From Candidatus Parcubacteria bacterium (GTDB lineage: Bacteria > Patescibacteriota > Minisyncoccia > Phycocordibacterales > Phycocordibacteraceae): a DNA stretch of 9,054 nucleotides. A program made the position numbers and the translations under genes. Shown piece after piece: positions 5,636 to 9,054 of the stretch. Each line of letters begins with the position of its first letter. Positions within the stretch are counted from its first letter, which is position 1. The stretch lies in contig JAKEFE010000025.1 in NCBI GenBank assembly GCA_022616215.1, forward strand, positions 1 to 9,054, in the 5' to 3' direction. The notes below the pieces were generated by a model. It saw only the letters and a list, made by a program, of their open reading frames with translations, did no database searches and was not told where the DNA came from.

Positions 5636-7270
5636 ATGGCAAAACAAATTCTTTTTGGAGACGACGCGCGTAAGAAAATTCACGACGGTATCGCGCTAGC
5701 CGCGCGCGCGGTGAAAGTAACGCTTGGCCCGCGCGGCCGAAATGTAGTGCTTGATAAGGGGTATGGGGGCCCCCGCATCACCAACGACGGAGTCTCCATC
5801 GCAAAAGAAATCTCTTTCAAAGACAAATTTGAAAACATGGGCGCGGAAATCGTGAAAGAAGTGGCGAACAAAACCAACGACATTGTCGGGGACGGCACCA
5901 CGACTTCCGTGGTGCTTCTTGAAGCCATGATTGACGAAGGGCTTGAGCATGTGGTGAAGGGCGGAAACGCAATGGCCATACGGCGCGGTATGGAAGCGGC
6001 GCGTGAAGCCACGGTCGCAGCGCTTAAAAAAATGGCAAAGCCAGTGGCCGGCAAATCTGATGTGAAGCAAGTGGCAACCATTTCTGCAGAAAGCGAAGAA
6101 CTCGGCACTATCATTGCCGAAACCGTAGAGAAAGTCGGGAAAAACGGCGTGGTAACGGTTGAAGAATCGCAGGGTATGGAGCTTTCGCACGAAATTGTGG
6201 AAGGTCTTCAGATTGACAAAGGATATGTGTCTCCCTATTTCGTTACCAATCCGGAGCGCATGGAGGCCGAGATGAAAGATGCTTCCATCCTCATTACCGA
6301 CAAGAAGATCGGCAACGTTCAGGAAATTCTTCCCCTTCTTGAGAAAGTCGCACAGGCGGGTAAAAAAGAAATAGTCATCATTGCAGACGATGTGGAGGGC
6401 GACGCGCTCGCCACCTTTGTGGTGAACAAACTGCGCGGCACATTCAACGTGCTTGCCATAAAAGCTCCGGGATATGGGGATCGCAAGAAAGACATGCTTG
6501 CTGACATCGCAACGGTGGTTGGCGGTCAAGTCGTCTCAAGCGAAACAGGGCTTACGTTTGAGAGCGCAACGCTTTCCATGCTCGGAAAAGCATCGCGTGT
6601 CATTGCAACAAAAGACACTACGGTATTTGTCGGCGGGAAAGGAAAGAAAAGCGACATTGATGCGCGTGTCAAACAACTTAAAGCACTTGCCGAACAAACA
6701 ACCTCAACCTTTGACACAGAAAATATTGAAAAGCGCATTGCAAAACTCTCCGGCGGGGTGGCGGTCATTCGCGTGGGTGCGGCGACCGAAACCGAGATGA
6801 AGTATCTCAAAGACAAAATTGATGACGCGGTGAAAGCAACGAAAGCATCTATTGAGGAGGGAATTGTCGCAGGCGGAGGCACCACGCTTGCAAAAGTGGC
6901 CAAAACGCTCGCGGAGAAAAAAGAGAAACTAGGTGCAGACGAACAAGTGGGCTACGACATTGTGGTACGTGCGCTTGAACAGCCGCTTCGCCAAATCGCG
7001 CTTAATTGCGGCAAAGACGATGCCTCTCTTATCGTCGGTAAGGTACAGGGCGGTGGGGTACACGCGGGTTACGATGCCGTGGCCGACGTCATCGTTGAAG
7101 ATATGTTCTCCGAGGGCATCATTGACCCGGTAAAGGTAGCGCGCGGCGCCGTTGAAAACGCAGTATCTGCGGCGGCCATTCTTCTCACGACAGAGGCGGC
7201 GATTGCTGATCTTCCTGAACCAAAGATACCTGCAGCCCCTGAAGGGGGCATGGGTGGAATGGATTTCTAA
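5636..7270 (+). CDS. groEL: Chaperonin GroEL (Hsp60)
   Basis: 544 residues, normal length. GroEL assembles into double seven-membered rings that fold proteins with ATP and GroES in the cytoplasm. Nucleotide-site segments are intact: LGPRGRNVVLD (30-40), ITNDGVSIAKEI (48-59) and GDGTTT (85-90), whose Asp86 corresponds to the catalytic Asp87 of E. coli; a second ATP-site Asp lies in IDPVK (496-500). The apical domain shows KGYVSPYFVTN (195-205). The family signature region GAATETEMKYLKDKIDDA leads to EEGIVAGGGTT (407-417). The C-terminus is a short GGMGGMDF tail of the kind that projects into the cavity. No residue looks abnormal. The preceding GTTAACTAGTCATC contains no Shine-Dalgarno sequence, so translation may be coupled to groES. 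Confidence 0.98.
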   Translation: MAKQILFGDDARKKIHDGIALAARAVKVTLGPRGRNVVLDKGYGGPRITNDGVSIAKEISFKDKFENMGAEIVKEVANKTNDIVGDGTTTSVVLLEAMIDEGLEHVVKGGNAMAIRRGMEAAREATVAALKKMAKPVAGKSDVKQVATISAESEELGTIIAETVEKVGKNGVVTVEESQGMELSHEIVEGLQIDKGYVSPYFVTNPERMEAEMKDASILITDKKIGNVQEILPLLEKVAQAGKKEIVIIADDVEGDALATFVVNKLRGTFNVLAIKAPGYGDRKKDMLADIATVVGGQVVSSETGLTFESATLSMLGKASRVIATKDTTVFVGGKGKKSDIDARVKQLKALAEQTTSTFDTENIEKRIAKLSGGVAVIRVGAATETEMKYLKDKIDDAVKATKASIEEGIVAGGGTTLAKVAKTLAEKKEKLGADEQVGYDIVVRALEQPLRQIALNCGKDDASLIVGKVQGGGVHAGYDAVADVIVEDMFSEGIIDPVKVARGAVENAVSAAAILLTTEAAIADLPEPKIPAAPEGGMGGMDF

Positions 7271-7300
7271 CCAAAAACCCTGCGCAAGCGGGGTTTTTGG
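7271..7300 (+). terminator. Terminator of groES-groEL
   Basis: CCAAAAACCC (7271-7280) pairs perfectly with GGGTTTTTGG (7291-7300). Inside, T7281-G7290 (wobble), G7282-C7289 and C7283-G7288 extend the stem to 13 pairs, closed by a GCAA loop (GNRA type). It begins right after the groEL stop. The T-run is part of the stem, as in the A-tract/T-tract kind of bidirectional terminator, and is followed at once by the lemA -10 box. Confidence 0.75.
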
Positions 7301-7306
7301 TATACT
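7298..7306 (+). promoter_or_regulatory. Extended -10 promoter for lemA-htpX
   Basis: TGGTATACT is a full extended -10 pattern (TGn followed by TATACT at 7301-7306). Its TGG is the last part of the groEL terminator stem. No -35 is recognisable in the upstream terminator sequence. Start of transcription near 7313 would leave a leader of about 16 bases before the ATG at 7329. Confidence 0.5.
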
Positions 7307-7328
7307 AAAGAGGTAACCACTTACATCT

Positions 7329-7889
7329 ATGACCATTCTTTACCTTGTGCTCGGTGTCGCAGTAGTCATTGTGCTCTGGCTCGTCTTCACTTACAACGGC
7401 TTTATCACGCTTGTGAACCGCGCGAAAGAAGCGTGGAGCGATATTGAGGTACAAATGAAGCGCCGCTACGACCTCATCCCAAATCTTGTTTCAACAGTGA
7501 AGGGATATGCAAAGCATGAACAGACTGCGTTTGAGAATGTGACCAAGGCACGTTCACAAGCCATGCAGGCGGGCTCTGTCGCCGAACATGCGCAGGCAGA
7601 AAATATGCTCACGGGAGCACTGAAATCTCTCTTTGCTGTTGCAGAGGCGTACCCAGACCTTAAAGCAAACACCAACTTTCTTGAACTTCAAAGAGAGCTC
7701 TCTGATACGGAGAACAAAATTCAAGCTGCACGCCGCTTCTACAACCAAAATGTGATGGCGCTCAACACCGGTCTTGAACAATTCCCGGGCAACATCGTCG
7801 GCGGTGCCTTCAACTTCGCTAAGCGAGAGTTCTTTGAACTTGAAGAAGGAGAACAAGCAGCTAAGCAACCAGTGAAGGTTGCGTTCTAA
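7329..7889 (+). CDS. lemA: LemA family protein
   Basis: 186 residues, the usual LemA length. The N-terminal membrane helix (residues 2-21) is followed by a mostly helical domain with the family blocks VNRAKEAWSDIEVQMKRRYD (29-48), LIPNLVSTVKGYAKHE (49-64), EAYPDLKANTNFLELQ, RELSDTENKIQAARRFYN and a late FPGNIVG. The family's biochemical role is not settled; it is commonly encoded beside the membrane protease HtpX, as here, where the stop codon overlaps the htpX start by one base (TAATG). Known topology puts the helical domain outside the membrane. An AAAGAGGT at 7307-7314 lies 14 bases before the ATG, too far for a standard ribosome binding site. Confidence 0.95.
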   Translation: MTILYLVLGVAVVIVLWLVFTYNGFITLVNRAKEAWSDIEVQMKRRYDLIPNLVSTVKGYAKHEQTAFENVTKARSQAMQAGSVAEHAQAENMLTGALKSLFAVAEAYPDLKANTNFLELQRELSDTENKIQAARRFYNQNVMALNTGLEQFPGNIVGGAFNFAKREFFELEEGEQAAKQPVKVAF

Positions 7890-8779
7890 TGGCAAATCTC
7901 TACCAAGAGCAATCAAATAATGTCTGGAGGACACTCTGGTTGATGACCGGATTTTTAATTGTGGTCATTGCCGTTGGTTTTGCTGTGTCGTACTACTACG
8001 GGGAACCGTCAATTCTCTATGGTGCAGTCATTTTCGCGCTCCTTATGAACGTTGGAAGCTGCTGGTTCTCCGACAAAATTGTGCTTTCAATGACGCACGC
8101 AAAACCTGCAACGCGCGGGGAATACTTTGACTTTTATACCGTCACCGAGAATCTGGCCATCACTGCAGGACTCCCGATGCCAAAGCTCTATGTTATTCAC
8201 GACCCGGCACCTAACGCCTTTGCCACAGGGCGTGATGAAAAGCATGCAGTAGTTGCGGCAACCACAGGGCTTCTCTCTATGATGAGTCGCTCCGAGCTTG
8301 AAGGAGTTATCGCCCATGAACTTTCGCACATAAAGAACCGCGACATGCTCGTGATGACCATTGCGGTGGTGCTTGCAGGATTTGTCGCTATTGTCGCTGA
8401 CCTTTTCCTTCGCATGTCCTTGTTTGGAGGAGGGAATAGAGATGATAATGGGAAGACAGGTGCGCTGTTTGCCGTGCTTGCCATTGTCGCTGTCATTCTT
8501 GCTCCAATAGCAGCCCAGCTCATTCAGCTCGCTATTTCTCGTCGTCGTGAATACTTGGCAGACGCATCAGGCGCGCTCCTCACACGCTATCCAGAAGGAC
8601 TTGCCTCTGCACTCCAGAAGATAGGAGCATATGGCCGCCCGATGCAAAACGCATCGCACGCAACCGCCCATCTTTTCATTGGTAATCCCTTTGGCTCAAA
8701 GGCAGGACAATTCATGAACAAACTGTTTTCAACGCATCCGCCGGTAGAAGACAGGGTTCGTCGTCTACTCGGTCATTAG
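7889..8779 (+). CDS. htpX: HtpX-like membrane zinc metalloprotease (peptidase M48)
   Basis: 296 residues, the normal length for HtpX, an integral membrane protease that degrades misfolded membrane proteins. Two N-terminal hydrophobic segments (about 17-37 and 42-58) precede the domain with GLPMPKLYVIHDPAPNAFATGRD (94-116). The zinc site HELSHIKNRD (143-152) supplies His143, Glu144 and His147; the third ligand is probably Glu221 in RRREYLADASGA. Two more membrane segments lie at about 154-175 and 192-213. The ending STHPPVEDRVRRL is typical. It is translated from an ATG overlapping the lemA stop, so translational coupling is likely. The catalytic residues are all present, so it should be active. 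Confidence 0.96.
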   Translation: MANLYQEQSNNVWRTLWLMTGFLIVVIAVGFAVSYYYGEPSILYGAVIFALLMNVGSCWFSDKIVLSMTHAKPATRGEYFDFYTVTENLAITAGLPMPKLYVIHDPAPNAFATGRDEKHAVVAATTGLLSMMSRSELEGVIAHELSHIKNRDMLVMTIAVVLAGFVAIVADLFLRMSLFGGGNRDDNGKTGALFAVLAIVAVILAPIAAQLIQLAISRRREYLADASGALLTRYPEGLASALQKIGAYGRPMQNASHATAHLFIGNPFGSKAGQFMNKLFSTHPPVEDRVRRLLGH

Positions 8780-8785
8780 TCTTTG

Positions 8786-8794
8786 TGATATAAA
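8786..8794 (+). promoter_or_regulatory. Extended -10 promoter of tRNA-Ser
   Basis: TGATATAAA fits the TGn-TATAAT pattern, with TATAAA at 8789-8794. Transcription would start near 8801, about four bases before the mature tRNA. It lies in the 25-base gap after htpX. Confidence 0.45.
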
Positions 8795-8804
8795 CCCTGA
8801 ATAC

Positions 8805-8892
8805 GGAGGCGTCGCATAGTGGTCTAGTGCGCACGCTTGGAAAGCGTGTGAACCGAAAGGTTCCGAGAGTTCGAATCTCTCCGCCTCCGCCA
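8805..8892 (+). tRNA. tRNA-Ser (anticodon GGA) with encoded CCA
   Basis: A complete cloverleaf can be folded. Acceptor GGAGGCG (8805-8811) pairs with CGCCTCC (8882-8888). The D arm is GCA/TGC (8814-8816/8828-8830). Anticodon stem CACGC/GCGTG (8832-8836/8844-8848) encloses TTGGAAA, with anticodon GGA at 8839-8841. The T stem is GAGAG/CTCTC (8865-8869/8877-8881) with loop TTCGAAT. The long variable arm AACC-GAAA-GGTT (8851-8862) is diagnostic of a class II tRNA and fits serine. The discriminator G8889 is followed by a genomic CCA (8890-8892). It reads UCC and UCU codons. Confidence 0.97.
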
Positions 8893-9054
8893 AGTTTTAC
8901 ATTCAGCGAAATTGAAAGAGGTTGCCTCGGCGCTTCGCGCCTCGGCATGGTACTTCCCCGCGAGAATCCAAGCATTTTTGAGGGGGAACGAAAGCGTCCG
9001 CTCGGCAATGCGGAAGTTCGAACCAATCTTTTTGAGAAAATCCCGAATCCTTTC
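8893..9054. other. Unassigned stretch after the tRNA, running off the window
   Basis: No gene is recognised. A GGCGC/GCGCC hairpin lies at 8929-8941. The plus-strand frame through 8893 has no stop to the window edge, with an ATG at 8947, and a minus-strand frame from 9054 is open until it runs into the tRNA complement. Neither translation resembles a family I know. It may be part of a repeat or the end of a gene lying beyond the edge. Confidence 0.4.

Noticed and set aside
5765..5774. GGGGGCCCCC palindrome in groEL
   Set aside because: It encodes the conserved GYGGPR segment and has no loop; explained by codon choice.
5696..6529. 277-aa antisense frame within groEL
   Set aside because: Opposite strand of an intact, strongly conserved gene; its His/Phe-rich composition is typical of a shadow frame.
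7307..7314. AAAGAGGT as ribosome binding site for lemA
   Set aside because: Fourteen bases separate it from the ATG, beyond normal spacing, although it cannot be fully excluded.
8712..9026. 104-aa minus-strand frame containing GEIRTLGTFRFTRFPS
   Set aside because: It is the complement of the tRNA-Ser gene plus the htpX end; this peptide pattern is a familiar false protein from antisense tRNA-Ser.

Overview
The window looks like chromosomal DNA from a member of the Candidate Phyla Radiation (Patescibacteria, probably a Parcubacteria-type lineage). This is an inference. It rests on a MutY/Nth-type glycosylase lacking the iron-sulfur cysteines, start codons almost without Shine-Dalgarno sequences, a lone family-5 solute-binding protein held by a transmembrane helix beside secG and an RNase J, and tight gene packing. 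TGA is used as a stop codon (end of the solute-binding protein gene), so the code appears standard and the recoded SR1/Gracilibacteria lineages are unlikely.

Layout. Bases 1-1136 (+): the 3' part of an adenine-glycosylase-like gene, then a 191-residue membrane-anchored protein of unknown function with a candidate leaderless promoter. Bases 1136-1177: a perfect 19-bp hairpin between convergent transcription units. Bases 5104-1190 (-): secG, a family-5 solute-binding protein and RNase J, probably one operon with a possible extra promoter in front of RNase J. Bases 5105-5318: a divergent intergenic region with a promoter for groES and a GC-rich palindrome. Bases 5319-7270 (+): groES-groEL, closed by a terminator that runs directly into an extended -10 promoter for lemA-htpX (7329-8779, stop and start overlapping by one base). 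Bases 8805-8892: tRNA-Ser(GGA) with encoded CCA and its own extended -10. Bases 8893-9054: no recognisable gene, although both strands hold a stop-free frame.

The recognisable genes are mostly housekeeping and envelope or protein quality control: protein export (SecG), folding (GroES/GroEL), membrane proteolysis (HtpX with LemA), RNA turnover (RNase J) and DNA repair (the glycosylase). I see no CRISPR array, transposase, phage gene or toxin-antitoxin pair. I did not find a clear new system. The points most worth checking are an apparent His-to-Tyr change at a metal-ligand position of RNase J, its arginine/glycine-rich N-terminal extension with strong hairpins in the DNA, the Fe-S-less glycosylase with Glu at the catalytic Asp position, the terminator/promoter overlap between groEL and lemA, and the unexplained sequence after the tRNA.
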